A stretch of 64,000 nt of DNA from Cylindrospermum sp. NIES-4074 (GCA_003994795.1 AP018269.1:5767254-5831253), one strand, 5' to 3'. Shown: positions 36,163-46,877, counted from the first letter of the stretch. Program-made: numbers and translations. Notes: generated by a model from the letters alone, not told the origin.

Positions 36163-36900
36163 CTACTTTGTATCTTCTACTACTTTTAACACTCGTTGCA
36201 AAACCTCCTGGTAGGCATTCTCTACATTTCCTAAATCGCGGCGGAAGCGGTCTTTGTCCATGACCCGGCGGTTAGGGTCTCCTTCGGCTGTGTCCCACAA
36301 ACGGCAGGTGTCTGGGCTAATTTCATCTGCCAAAAGCAATTGCTGTTGTGAGTCCAAACCAAATTCTAGTTTGAAGTCTACTAGGGTAATGCCACACCGC
36401 TGCCAAAAGTCAATGAGAAACTTGTTGATTTGCAATGCTAGATGGGTAATGCTGTCAACTTGTTCCGCAGTGGCTAGTTCCATCAGCAGCAAGCGATCGC
36501 GTGTCAGTAGCGGATCTCCCAATTGGTCGTTTTTATAATAAAACTCAACTAACGGCTGTTTGAGAATCGTACCCAGTGGTAGCCCTGTTTGCTGGCACAG
36601 ACTACCAGCAGCAATATTTCTCACCACTACCTCTAAGGGCAAAATCTTTACCGCCCTCACCCGCATTTGATTTGGGGCAGGGCTATCAATAAAGTGAGTT
36701 TTGATGCCATGCGCTGCCAATTGTTGAAACAACTGGCTGGAAATGCTACAGTTTATTTTCCCTTTTTCCTGGATACTGCCGCGTTTTTGGGCGTTAAATG
36801 CAGTAGCATCGTCTTTAAAATCAGCCAACAAGACTTCGGGATCGTCTGTTGTGTAGAGAATTTTCGCTTTGCCTTCGTATAATTTGGAATTAGCAGACAT
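36163..36900 (-). CDS. purC: Phosphoribosylaminoimidazole-succinocarboxamide synthase
   Basis: PurC/SAICAR synthetase (245 aa) joins aspartate to CAIR with ATP in purine synthesis. N-terminus SKLYEGKAKILYTTDD is the ATP-binding start, with GSIQEKGKINCSISS near residue 38, VVRNIAAGSLCQ near residue 90, and DFKLEFGLDSQQQLLLADEISPDTCRLWD near residue 175. A methionine 11 codons upstream (36933) is probably not used because MSANSKLYEG matches homologs. It precedes bamA by 155 bp but probably has its own promoter. Confidence 0.95.
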   Translation of the reverse strand: MSANSKLYEGKAKILYTTDDPEVLLADFKDDATAFNAQKRGSIQEKGKINCSISSQLFQQLAAHGIKTHFIDSPAPNQMRVRAVKILPLEVVVRNIAAGSLCQQTGLPLGTILKQPLVEFYYKNDQLGDPLLTRDRLLLMELATAEQVDSITHLALQINKFLIDFWQRCGITLVDFKLEFGLDSQQQLLLADEISPDTCRLWDTAEGDPNRRVMDKDRFRRDLGNVENAYQEVLQRVLKVVEDTK

Positions 36901-37621
36901 GATGGCAGGTAAAGTCCTAGCGATGGGCAGCATTTGTCGTTACAGGCTTACCTATTTTATAAGAGATGGTGGGAAGTGCAAAACTCTCACAGAGGAGGCT
37001 AGTACAAGAAGGCAGGGGGTGATCCACTGCTCGACTAGGGTTAAGAGGCATCAAGGAGGCTGTGCGTTGCGTATTTTCCCAATGCAGCCGCTTGCGTATT
37101 TTCGCCCTGGCGCTACCAATGGATAAAAAAAGTTTTTGTGACGCCGGTGAAACTGTGCATAGAATTATCTTTTTTATCAGCATTCAGCGATCGCTCTGTC
37201 AGCGTTTAACTCGGTTCGGCTACGCTCACGCCCGCGTAGCCGAGATGACTTGGTGTTTGACGATAAAGTATTTATTAATACATTTTAATTTGGGGCAACA
37301 GGTGAAATTAATTAAAATCCAAATTTCTCAAATTGATGGAATAAGATGAAATAAGTTGGTAACTTGGATGAAAGTAAACTAACCTCTTTTATAAATTTGG
37401 CATAAGCTTTCTTAGTCAGGCTTGCCGTTGGATGATTTCAGCTTGATTATTTTGTCCAAGTCGGATGTCAAAGTCGGAATTGCCCAATTTTCCTATAACC
37501 AAGTTACCAAAGGGGTGGAACGGTTTGATTTCTCCTGGTTTAACAAAATAAAGGAGAGGGTGGTTCATGATTCAACTTCAGATATGACAATAAGAGAGGA
37601 GTTGAATAAATGGAGAGAAAA
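36901..37621. other. 720-bp spacer between purC and the DUF7219 gene
   Basis: No gene is supported in this divergent region. It contains a perfect 10-bp stem hairpin (TCGGCTACGC at 37216-37225, GCGTAGCCGA at 37234-37243), a dispersed repeat type, and a HIP1-like GCGATCGC near 37187. The 68-codon open frame at 37422-37628 ends inside the next gene and has no Shine-Dalgarno or recognisable homolog. The DUF7219 promoter must lie here. Confidence 0.5.
37216..37243. repeat. Dispersed palindromic repeat
   Basis: A perfect 10-bp stem TCGGCTACGC / GCGTAGCCGA with an 8-nt loop. Related GTAGCC/GGCTACGC-type palindromes occur at 38009-38036 and 49947-49976 in this window, consistent with a small dispersed repeat family. 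Confidence 0.75.
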
Positions 37622-37888
37622 ATGGTGAATAAAGATGATTTTCTCTATCCTCGTGGTCGCTACTACGGTCATGTAAAGCCTGAAAACTTGGTTTTTAATG
37701 CGAATCTACAGGAATTTGCCCAGCGGGTCAGCTACATCTGCAACTTAGAAACTGGTGGAAAACTACCGCCAGATCAGGCTTATAAACAAATAAAAGCTTT
37801 GTGGAAGCAGTTGAAGCGTTCTAAAAAACAACTAAAAATTGGCGAAGAACCTCTTCACAACGGCGACTCTGACGACACTGAAGACTGA
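37622..37888 (+). CDS. DUF7219 family protein
   Basis: An 88-aa conserved cyanobacterial protein of unknown function. The N-terminus MVNKDDFLYPRGRYYGHVKP and the central helix NLQEFAQRVSYICNLETGGKL are the family's recognisable part; it has an acidic C-terminal tail (DSDDTED). GGAG six nt upstream of the ATG at 37622 favours this start over the ATG at 37610. No membrane segment or cofactor motif. Assignment is from recollection of the family. Confidence 0.75.
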   Translation: MVNKDDFLYPRGRYYGHVKPENLVFNANLQEFAQRVSYICNLETGGKLPPDQAYKQIKALWKQLKRSKKQLKIGEEPLHNGDSDDTED

Positions 37889-38036
37889 AGGGGGGAAGCA
37901 AGGGAAAATTCAAACTTCAAAAATAAAAATCTAAAAACTAAATCAATTTAAATTTGAACTGTTGACTTGTTATTTTCCCTACTCTCCTTTTACTAAAATG
38001 CTGTGAACGATTACCTCCGGTAGGCTACGCGAACGG

Positions 38037-40790
38037 CTACTTAGCAATCATTGTCCAGATACCATCCCAGGAGTCTGGAGGTGGGAACTGTTGGTAATTA
38101 CGAGATCGTTCTAGATGAAGATTAACGGCTTGATCTAGGGGACGGATACGTTTAGCGGCTTCAAAGCTGGCGATCGCTTTGAAGAAGTTGCGCCCTAAAT
38201 AAGCAGTACGTCCATTGTGGTAATGGGACAAAAACTCTTGGGTGTTGGCATCTAGGGGAGTTGTGCGATCGCCAATTAACTCGTAGATATTTACCGCCTG
38301 ATGTTTACCTTTGACCCGAATTTTATCCAACTGGCGCACCCAAAGGCGATCGCTGCACAATTTGTAAGTAAATTCACTTAATATAATATCACAACCATAT
38401 TCTTTGGTAACACCTTCCAGGCGTGAACTCAAATTCACGCCATCGCCAATCACAGTGTAGTCCATGCGTTTGTGGGAACCGATGTTACCCGAAACCACTT
38501 CCCCCGAACTAATACCAATGCCAATATGGATTTGAGGCTGTGCCTGAATAATCCGCCGTTGGTTGAATTCTTCCAAACGGTGGCGCATATCCAAAGCTGA
38601 CTGTACAGCCCTCCAAGCATGGTTTTCTGTCAGCGGTAGCGGCGCACCAAACACCGCCATTAAAGCATCTCCAATAAACTTATCAAGAGTACCTTCGTAG
38701 TTAAAAACCGCCTCTACCATCGTTTCAAAATACTGATTGAGCAGCGATACCACTTCAGCCGCTCCCAAGTTTTCCGTTAGTGTTGTGTAGCCTCGGATAT
38801 CAGAAAATAAGATAGTCACATCCTTGCGCTCACCCACCATTAAAGCATCATCTCCCAGCGCCATAACTTGCTCGGCCACATGGGGTGTCAGATAGCGGTA
38901 CATGGTAGTTTTCAATCGTTTTTCCCGACTGATATCTTCCAAAACAACCAAACCACCCCTGACTCCACCTTCTGGGTTAGTTAGGGGATTAACAGTGAGA
39001 TTGGTGCTGCGTTCTAATTTTTGCACCACATCAGCACTAAGAAACTCTGATTGGGGAATCAGGGGTTGATTCCAGGGAATAAAAACATCTGGATTAGTGC
39101 GATCGCGCACTGCCAAAATTAGGTGCTGTGGAGTCAGTGGAGGACGGCGGTAATGCGTTGCAGAAGTCTCCAAAACAACACCGTTGTGAGTTAGCACAGT
39201 AGGAGAAGAGTCACTACCTTGTTGGGATTCTTCAACTTCACAAGTCAATACTTTACTTTGCTTCCCCCCGTTCAAGTAACTGGCGTTGCTAAGTCCTAAA
39301 TCTGGAGTTTCACTCAGCACTCGATACTCAGGACTCACAACTTGATACAACCCCACCATCAAACTTTGCTCTGGCACATAATGTCTTGCCCCATGTTTTA
39401 AACTATCTTCCAGCCGGATTTGTAGATTTTCAATTGGCACAACTTCCCAAACTAGGCGGCCAAGCAAATTATGCTCCCACAGCAGCTTATTATTTTTGCT
39501 ATGAGTTTCCCCCAAAGGACAACCTAGTAGCTCCAGTGCCGCATCATTAATAGTTACAATCCGACCTTGCATATCTGTAGAAATTACAGCATCTGATAAA
39601 CTTTGCAGAATGTCTTTTTGATACTGTTTTTCTAACAACACATTTTCAAATAAGCGGGCATTTTCTAAAGCAATTCCTGCCTGGATATTAAAAGCCCGCA
39701 TAAATTCTTCATCAGAGGCAGTAAAACTCCCTTGTTGTTTATTAATTAACTGTGTCACACCAATCAATTCATTTGCCGAATTAAACACTGGCAAACACAG
39801 AATGTTGCGAGTTACATACCCAGTCTTTTGATCTGTAGACGGATCAAACCGGGGGTCTTTGTAGGCGTCAGGGATATTCAGCGCTTTACCAGTAGACGCC
39901 ACATAGCCAGCAATACCACGATTGGCAGAAATACGAATTTCTATAAATTTTGTGCCATCAGATGCAGCTGCCACCTTTGTCCAAAGTTCGCCCATTTCTT
40001 TGCGATACAAAAACAGCGTACTACGGTCTGCTTGCATTAAAATTCGGGCTTGCTCCATGACTATTTGCAAAGTTGCGTCTAAATCCAAACTTTGTCCTAG
40101 AGTTTGAGTTGCCCGCAACAGAGCAGTTGCCCCGCGTTGATTGCGAGCAGCAACATAAAAAGACTGGCAACTCTCCAAAATAATGCCAATAGAAGAGGCA
40201 AAGTCTCGAAATCGCCTCTCATCATCTTGATTAAAAGGTTCATCTCCAGCTTTATTTGCCAGTTGCACCACCGCTACAACTTGGTTTTTGCTACTGAAAA
40301 CTGGCATACATAAAATATTGCGGATACTATAACCCATTTGTCTTTCTAGTTCTGGGCTAAAGAGAGAATGAGAATAGGTTTCAGATATATTTAGATATTG
40401 ACCTGTACTGGCAACATGACCAGGGATACCAACGGTTTTAGGGATGCGAATTTCTAAAAATTTCTGGCTATTATCTTGGGGAACTTTTGACCATAGCTGA
40501 CCCTTGTCATAGTCAACTAAGAAAATAGCTGTGTGTTCTGCTTGGAGAATTTGACCAATTTTCAGGGTAATAGCTTCTAGCACTTTCTCCAACATCGTTT
40601 CTAGAGCTTCATTATTGATCAAATCAATAGCTCTCAGAAATTGTTGAAATTCAGCAGTGATGAAGTCTAGTAAGCAGATAAATTCGTTAACAGAAAGGTC
40701 TTTGACGCGACTTAGTAGACCGTGGGTGCGGTTACCTTGAGTAAGTTCAGTTAATGTAGCCAAGACGCTACCAGAGTTGGGAAGTGTCAT
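38037..40790 (-). CDS. GAF-GAF-PAS class III adenylate cyclase
   Basis: A 917-aa signalling cyclase. GAF domains lie at about residues 50-200 and 225-385 (each with a FLxRK/VDYDKGQLW- and NILCxPVFxS-type core), a PAS domain at 395-470, a long linker, and the catalytic domain at 650-840. Metal-binding Asp residues are in TILFSDIRGYTTL and KFIGDALMAVFG; the Lys of DKFIGD and Thr of DYTVIGDGVNLSSRLE match the adenylate-type residues of Anabaena CyaB1; Asn and Arg of VNLSSR stabilise the transition state. A TPR-like segment follows (FKAIASFEAAKRIRP). Overall layout equals CyaB1/CyaB2, which are regulated by cAMP binding to GAF. Confidence 0.9.
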   Translation of the reverse strand: MTLPNSGSVLATLTELTQGNRTHGLLSRVKDLSVNEFICLLDFITAEFQQFLRAIDLINNEALETMLEKVLEAITLKIGQILQAEHTAIFLVDYDKGQLWSKVPQDNSQKFLEIRIPKTVGIPGHVASTGQYLNISETYSHSLFSPELERQMGYSIRNILCMPVFSSKNQVVAVVQLANKAGDEPFNQDDERRFRDFASSIGIILESCQSFYVAARNQRGATALLRATQTLGQSLDLDATLQIVMEQARILMQADRSTLFLYRKEMGELWTKVAAASDGTKFIEIRISANRGIAGYVASTGKALNIPDAYKDPRFDPSTDQKTGYVTRNILCLPVFNSANELIGVTQLINKQQGSFTASDEEFMRAFNIQAGIALENARLFENVLLEKQYQKDILQSLSDAVISTDMQGRIVTINDAALELLGCPLGETHSKNNKLLWEHNLLGRLVWEVVPIENLQIRLEDSLKHGARHYVPEQSLMVGLYQVVSPEYRVLSETPDLGLSNASYLNGGKQSKVLTCEVEESQQGSDSSPTVLTHNGVVLETSATHYRRPPLTPQHLILAVRDRTNPDVFIPWNQPLIPQSEFLSADVVQKLERSTNLTVNPLTNPEGGVRGGLVVLEDISREKRLKTTMYRYLTPHVAEQVMALGDDALMVGERKDVTILFSDIRGYTTLTENLGAAEVVSLLNQYFETMVEAVFNYEGTLDKFIGDALMAVFGAPLPLTENHAWRAVQSALDMRHRLEEFNQRRIIQAQPQIHIGIGISSGEVVSGNIGSHKRMDYTVIGDGVNLSSRLEGVTKEYGCDIILSEFTYKLCSDRLWVRQLDKIRVKGKHQAVNIYELIGDRTTPLDANTQEFLSHYHNGRTAYLGRNFFKAIASFEAAKRIRPLDQAVNLHLERSRNYQQFPPPDSWDGIWTMIAK

Positions 40791-40937
40791 GGGAATTTTA
40801 GATTTTAGATTTTAGATTTTTTATAGATTATTTAATTCTAATTACCACGTTCCCAAAATTTCTGGGCGGGAAACCCCACCCCAGAAGTCAACAACAGGAT
40901 AAAGTATGAAGTCAAAAGGCTGAAATGTTGATTAAAT

Positions 40938-42074
40938 CTAGACAGATTCTGTCAACTGTTCAGAAAAGATTACCTGTTGATAGTAATCTTGCAACTGCCG
41001 TGTAGCAGCAGCCCAGCCCCAATTTTCTGCTTCCCTGCGAGCGTTTTGACGAATAATTGCTCGCTCTTGTTGCTTTTGTAACAAATTAACGGTCGCTGTA
41101 ATGGCCTCTTGAATATCTGCTTTTGGCTCAAACAGATAACCATTGACCCCATCTGTGACAATATCAGGAATTCCTCCAGAACGGGCTGCTACCACTGGAC
41201 ACCCTGCTGCCATTGCTTCCAATAGGACTAATCCTAGTGTCTCTGTTCGAGAAGGAAAGATAAACGCATCAGCACTAGCAAAGGCAGCGCCTAATTCCCG
41301 ACCCATAAGATAACCCACAAAATGGGTGTTTGTGCCTGCAAAGTGTTTTTGCAGTGCTTGACGGTGGGGCCCATCCCCTACCAATGCCAGCCTTGCTTCC
41401 GGAATCGCTTCTAAAATTGGTTTAATGCGCTCAATTTCTTTTTCGGCAGAAAGACGCCCAACGTAAAGTAACAAGGGGCATTGAGGATGATTTTGGGATA
41501 AAAGCTCGCGCATTTGCTTACTAGCTAAATCAGGATGAAATAGTTCTGTATCCACCCCGCGCTGCCATAAATCTACCCGTTCAATACCATGTGCCGTCAG
41601 TTCCTCCACCATTGCTGTAGAGGTACACAGATTTAACCTAGCTTGATTGTGAGCGCCTTTGAGCAATTCCCAAAGCAACCCTTCTAACATCCCTAAGCCA
41701 TAGTGCTGGAGATATTGGGGCAAATGGGTATGATAAGAGGCCACAAGGGGAATTTTGAGGGTTTTGCTATAAAAAATCCCAGATAATCCCAAAACGGCTG
41801 GATTTACGACATGGATAATATCTGGCTGAAATTCTTCTAAGGCATAACCAATGGCTGGGCGGGGGAGTGCCATTTTTAACTCTGGATACAGCGGTAGGGG
41901 AAAGCCAGTAACGCCGTAAACTTTAGCGCCTTTGTGTTCAGTAATCCCACCTTCTGGGGCAATCACCATCACTTGATCGCCATTGCGTTGTAGGTGATCA
42001 ACGGTGTGACGCAGGCGCGTCACAATGCCGTCAACCTTGGGCAAAAAGGTTTCGGTAAATAGGGCAATTCTCAT
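40938..42074 (-). CDS. sqdX: Sulfoquinovosyltransferase (sulfolipid synthase)
   Basis: SqdX (378 aa) transfers sulfoquinovose from UDP-sulfoquinovose to diacylglycerol, completing SQDG, a thylakoid lipid. It is a GT4-family glycosyltransferase: N-terminal MRIALFTETFLPKVDGIVTRL, HVVNPAVLG and SYHTHLPQYLQHYG in the first Rossmann domain, GRLSAEKEIERI, and the EX7E motif in SRTETLGLVLLEAMAAGCPVV near residue 285. Length matches the cyanobacterial enzyme. sqdB lies upstream in the same direction, separated by 568 bp of repeat-rich DNA. Confidence 0.92.
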   Translation of the reverse strand: MRIALFTETFLPKVDGIVTRLRHTVDHLQRNGDQVMVIAPEGGITEHKGAKVYGVTGFPLPLYPELKMALPRPAIGYALEEFQPDIIHVVNPAVLGLSGIFYSKTLKIPLVASYHTHLPQYLQHYGLGMLEGLLWELLKGAHNQARLNLCTSTAMVEELTAHGIERVDLWQRGVDTELFHPDLASKQMRELLSQNHPQCPLLLYVGRLSAEKEIERIKPILEAIPEARLALVGDGPHRQALQKHFAGTNTHFVGYLMGRELGAAFASADAFIFPSRTETLGLVLLEAMAAGCPVVAARSGGIPDIVTDGVNGYLFEPKADIQEAITATVNLLQKQQERAIIRQNARREAENWGWAAATRQLQDYYQQVIFSEQLTESV

Positions 42075-42642
42075 AAAAAACTATTCAGTACAGGCAGAAT
42101 CTTCAGATAATCCCAGTTTTTCTTGTATTTGACTATCAAACACAGAGTAAACTGTCTCGTGTGGCGCAATCAATTCTGCACAGTGACTTTTAATGTTTTG
42201 GCGCTGCTGGCGTAATCCCAAAAAGGTTAGTTTTGATGTAACGCCTGCGGTCAAAGCCTTTCGGAGCTTGGTCTAGCTGAAAATCGCGATTGAAATAATC
42301 GCTGGTGGCGACTTTGTTAGCTGTCTGATATCAAGTCCGGATAATTAGTTAGCATAAAACTTTTATTAGTAGGTTGGGCTTACCGTGTGAGAACCCAACA
42401 TTCATACAGGTTGTGTTGGGCTTCGTCCCTCAAACGCCAGTTGCTTTAAGTCGGCAGAGCCGCCCAACGCACTGGCTCCCCAACCTACATTTAATTATAA
42501 CTATTTAACCGGACAGGCTTCTGCCTTTGGAGGGGATGTCAGACCAAAGTCTTCAGGACATAAAAAATCCATGAAGACCGAGGCTGTCCCCTATAAATTG
42601 GGAAGCCTACACTGTACCTAAGGTCAGTGTAGGTAGTTCACC
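42075..42642. repeat. Repeat-rich spacer splitting sqdB from sqdX
   Basis: The spacer holds four things. A start-less 64-codon open frame (42081-42272, minus) ends 7 bp before sqdX and may be a remnant. Copies of the AACGCACTGGCTCCCCAACCTAC-type dispersed repeat lie at about 42390-42490 (GTAGGTTGGG...CCCAACCTAC). A nested structure runs from 42531 to 42592 (AGGGGATGTCAG pairing with CTGTCCCCT and GTCTTCA with TGAAGAC). A 9-bp stem hairpin, CCTACACTG/CAGTGTAGG, is at 42606-42633, just after the sqdB stop. No functional gene is evident. Confidence 0.6.
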
Positions 42643-43809
<1,167 letters not shown>

Positions 43810-44001
43810 TTACTCGCTGATAGCTAAATCTATCAGGTTTCTGCCCCCTCTCAATCATCATTATGAGGGAGATATCGAGAGTGGGGCGTTGGAAGATGGC
43901 GAGATGGGCATAATTTTTAGCCTTCTCACTCAGGACTCAGCAACCCCAGTTGCCACAACCAGAAGAGATGCAACGCAGTGGTTGCCCAATACCCTGGCTG
44001 C

Positions 44002-44547
44002 TCAGGACTTGGGAATCCGATACTGCTGGGCAATGTAGTAAAACAAACGGTAGTATTCTGGGAATTCTTGGCTGTTGCTTTGCCCCTGCCAGTTATATTT
44101 CACTTCACCTTGAGTTAGTGTGAGTGTCATAGAACTTACTTGTTGCCCAACTTCTACAACTAGCACCCCAGAGACTCCTTGGGCAGTCTGAAAGTTGTAA
44201 TTGATATTTTTCACCGCTTCCTGTCCTTCGATGCTTGACGCTGGTAACTGATATCCCGCCCACCCGCGAATTTCTACAGACTTATTTTGTGGTGGAACCA
44301 AGACAATACCATCGTTATTTGCTGGGGTTGCTAAAGAATTCCAGTTACTAGGATATGGAAATTCAAAGCCATAACGGGAATTGCTGTAAGTCTTCCATGT
44401 TAGATCAGCAGGTTGGAAACTAGGGACACTACACCCCCACAAGGCGATCGCTGTGCCAACACCAGAGGCAAAAGCATAAAATCCTCGCCCTAAACTACGG
44501 GTTTTCACAGCAGCAATAAACATCATCACACCCTTTACCAAACTCAC
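44002..44547 (-). CDS. Predicted lipoprotein of unknown family
   Basis: A protein of up to 181 aa with a signal segment ending in the lipobox ALWGC (residues 34-38), so it is probably lipid-anchored. Two in-frame ATG codons at residues 8 and 9 are alternative starts. The mature part (WKTYSNSRYGFEFPYPSNW, IVLVPPQNKSVEIRGW) resembles the PsbP/Mog1-type fold pattern of a short beta-sandwich. I considered CyanoP, but the conserved DGYEFLYP and acidic regions are not there. Function unknown. Confidence 0.65.
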   Translation of the reverse strand: MSLVKGVMMFIAAVKTRSLGRGFYAFASGVGTAIALWGCSVPSFQPADLTWKTYSNSRYGFEFPYPSNWNSLATPANNDGIVLVPPQNKSVEIRGWAGYQLPASSIEGQEAVKNINYNFQTAQGVSGVLVVEVGQQVSSMTLTLTQGEVKYNWQGQSNSQEFPEYYRLFYYIAQQYRIPKS

Positions 44548-44716
44548 AGACTATTGCGTGGGGCAGCTTTTATTCCATCCCACTGCCCTTTTGTAAAAAC
44601 TGGGCAACCGTTTTATAAATAACTCACGTGGGAGAGGATGTCACTAACTGAAAACTGCTGTCAAGGCACAAATGTGAACTAATGTAACAATAATGCCGTC
44701 AAAACGTTTTACCATC

Positions 44717-44745
44717 TTGACAAGAAACAAATGAATCGATAACGT
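44717..44745 (+). promoter_or_regulatory. Candidate promoter of the RHH-ycf46-ycf35 module
   Basis: A perfect -35 box TTGACA (44717-44722) is followed at 17 bp by TAACGT (44740-44745), a weak -10. Predicted transcription would begin about 20 bp before the ATG at 44772, leaving a short leader. Only the -35 is strong. Confidence 0.4.
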
Positions 44746-44771
44746 AATTACATACCCGGGTAAGACCGTTA

Positions 44772-45128
44772 ATGAGTTATATGCAAACTAAGCAAAAGGT
44801 CACTTTGTATTTGTCGCCGGAACTGCACAAAAAACTAAAAATTCGTTCAGCAGTGGATTCCGAACCAATGTCCGAACTAGCAGAACGTGCTTTGTTCTTC
44901 TACCTCACAAATTCAGAATTGGTTGAAGAAGCAGAAGCATCTTCCTTTGGGCGAAGTCATAGAGTTTATTCTTGTCCCACTTGCGAAAGTTCACTAGTTT
45001 TGCGTGATGGAGAGTTTGTAGCCCTGGGTAACCAGCCAGGAATAGTTGGTCAAGAGCATCTTCCCATTGATGAAATGGCTCAAGATGAAACTCATCCCAA
45101 GGGTGAAGAAGAATTAGTTCCTTGCTAG
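44772..45128 (+). CDS. Ribbon-helix-helix type protein with a Cys pair
   Basis: A 118-aa protein. Residues 5-45 form a ribbon-helix-helix DNA-binding motif (KVTLYLSPELHKKLKIRSAV, EPMSELAERALFFYL). After it comes a YSCPTCESSLVLRDG segment near residue 67 with two Cys, which may bind metal jointly with other residues, and an acidic tail ending in Cys. It is 93 bp upstream of the Ycf46-like ATPase in the same direction, so it could regulate that module (inference). Confidence 0.75.
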   Translation: MSYMQTKQKVTLYLSPELHKKLKIRSAVDSEPMSELAERALFFYLTNSELVEEAEASSFGRSHRVYSCPTCESSLVLRDGEFVALGNQPGIVGQEHLPIDEMAQDETHPKGEEELVPC

Positions 45129-45221
45129 ATAGGAATTATGAATAAGTAGTTCATAATTTGGTTGTCTTTACAAAAAGCGATGACTGTACTGTCTCTAAAA
45201 GGTCTCGAGTAGGTCGATAGT

Positions 45222-46733
45222 ATGAAAGAAGAGCTCAATATCCTCATTCAAGCTCAATACCCTCTAATCTACCTTGTGACCTCCGAGGAAGAGCGGGCTG
45301 AGCAGGCAATTTCCACAATCGCCCAATTGTTAAAGCCCCAGCGCCGAGTATATCTCTGGACAGTAACTCACGGCATAGTGGAGTACGGCCAACCTAAGAA
45401 TGTAACCCAACACAACACTGTTTCTCCAGAAGCAGCGATTGAGTGGATTATCAGACAGAAAGAACCCGGTATATTTATTCTTAAAGATTTACATCCGTTT
45501 ATTGATGCACCGCCAACAACTAGATCGCTACGGGATGCGATCGCCAGTTTTAAGGGAATGCAAAAGAACATCATTTTGATGTCACCTATGCAGCAAGTTC
45601 CCATCGAACTGGAAAAAGAAGTTGTTGTTATAGACTTTCAACTGCCAGATATGGTTGAGTTGAATAAAGTTCTTACCCACCATTTAGAGCATAATCGTGG
45701 GCGGCGGCTGACAACAGAAGCGCGAGAAAAACTTCTCAGAGCAGCTTTAGGTCTAACTAAAGATGAAGCTGAGAAAGTATACCGTAAGGCCCAGGTAACT
45801 ACAGGGCGTTTGACGGAAGATGAAGTAGATATAGTTTTATCTGAGAAAAAACAGCTAATTCGGCGCAATGGCATCCTAGAGTACATCGAAGAGGACGAAA
45901 CCATTGAAGCTGTAGGCGGCTTAGATGAATTAAAGAAATGGCTGAAGCAACGCTCCAACGCCTTTACAGAAAAAGCGCGGGAGTATGGTTTACCTCAACC
46001 AAAGGGAATGCTAATTCTGGGAGTTCCCGGTTGTGGTAAGTCGCTCATTGCCAAAACTACTTCCCGGCTATGGGGTTTACCTATCCTCCGCCTGGATATG
46101 GGGCGAGTCTACGACGGCTCAATGGTGGGTCGAAGTGAAGCAAATCTGCGGAACGCCCTAAAAACAGCAGAATCAATTTCGCCAACGATTCTGTTTATTG
46201 ATGAGTTAGACAAATCCTTTGCTGGCAGTGCTGGTTCCGGCGATTCTGACGGAGGAACTTCCAGTAGAATATTTGGTTCTTTCCTCACATGGATGCAAGA
46301 GAAGAAATCTCCAGTGTTCGTAATGGCAACCGCTAACCGAGTAGAGCGATTACCTGGAGAATTTTTGAGGAAAGGACGCTTTGACGAAATTTTCTTTGTG
46401 GATCTGCCAACACCTGAAGAACGGCAGGACATTTTCAACATCCACCTGACCAAGCGCCGGGAAGACATTGCTAGATTTGACCTAGAGCAACTAGCGAAGA
46501 TGTCAGACGGCTTTTCTGGGGCAGAAATTGAGCAAGCGATCGTGGCGGCAATGTATGAAGCTTTTGCCCAAGATCGGGAGTTCACCCAACTAGATATTAT
46601 TGCTGCACTCAAGGCGACTCTGCCACTGTCTCGTACGATGCAAGAACAGGTCACAGCTCTTAGAGACTGGGCCAGACAGCGCGCACGACCCGCCGCAGCC
46701 TCCGTTGCTGAATATCAGCGAATGGAGTTTTAA
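45222..46733 (+). CDS. AAA+ ATPase, Ycf46-like
   Basis: A 503-aa protein like chloroplast/cyanobacterial Ycf46. The N-terminal non-ATPase domain (residues 1-200, MKEELNILIQAQYPLIYLVTSEEERAE) is the conserved start; the AAA core begins near residue 220 with IEAVGGLDELKKWLKQR, Walker A ILGVPGCGKSLIAKTT near residue 266, Walker B SPTILFIDELDKSF near residue 320, sensor 1 FVMATANRVERLPGEFLRKGRFDEIF and a SRH-type arginine. The role is unknown; Ycf46 has been linked with carbon-response regulation. It is followed after 144 bp by the Ycf35-like gene, with three hairpins in between. Confidence 0.88.
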   Translation: MKEELNILIQAQYPLIYLVTSEEERAEQAISTIAQLLKPQRRVYLWTVTHGIVEYGQPKNVTQHNTVSPEAAIEWIIRQKEPGIFILKDLHPFIDAPPTTRSLRDAIASFKGMQKNIILMSPMQQVPIELEKEVVVIDFQLPDMVELNKVLTHHLEHNRGRRLTTEAREKLLRAALGLTKDEAEKVYRKAQVTTGRLTEDEVDIVLSEKKQLIRRNGILEYIEEDETIEAVGGLDELKKWLKQRSNAFTEKAREYGLPQPKGMLILGVPGCGKSLIAKTTSRLWGLPILRLDMGRVYDGSMVGRSEANLRNALKTAESISPTILFIDELDKSFAGSAGSGDSDGGTSSRIFGSFLTWMQEKKSPVFVMATANRVERLPGEFLRKGRFDEIFFVDLPTPEERQDIFNIHLTKRREDIARFDLEQLAKMSDGFSGAEIEQAIVAAMYEAFAQDREFTQLDIIAALKATLPLSRTMQEQVTALRDWARQRARPAAASVAEYQRMEF

Positions 46734-46737
46734 AAGC

Positions 46738-46822
46738 TTTCCTCTGCTCATCCCAGAGGGGAAAGGCTAGCTGACAAGGCTAGCAGTTTTGAAAAAAAGC
46801 CGCCCCCATTAAGCGCGGCTTG
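46738..46822 (+). other. Three consecutive hairpins between the Ycf46-like and Ycf35-like genes
   Basis: In order: CCTCTG (46741-46746) with CAGAGG (46754-46759), GCTAGC with GCTAGC separated by TGACAAG (about 46766-46784), and AAGCCGC with GCGGCTT (about 46797-46821). No T-run follows the third hairpin. They sit 5' of the Ycf35-like start and may protect or regulate the second half of the transcript. Confidence 0.55.
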
Positions 46823-46877
46823 GCCGAAAAGAAACCGTTGTCGTTTTTCTCACTCTTCTCTTTTGGAGGAAACCCAC

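Noticed and set aside
37422-37628. 68-codon open frame before the DUF7219 gene
   Set aside because: It overlaps the next start, lacks a Shine-Dalgarno and starts at a non-ATG codon with no recognisable domain; the downstream gene has a much better start.
44002-44547. CyanoP (PsbP homolog of photosystem II)
   Set aside because: Shares a lipobox and YGFEFPYPSNW-type start but lacks the rest of the CyanoP conserved sequence, so only a lipoprotein call is made.
46109-46654. 181-codon minus-strand frame opposite the Ycf46-like gene
   Set aside because: Antisense shadow in Ser/Arg-rich composition; the plus-strand AAA motifs are unmistakable.
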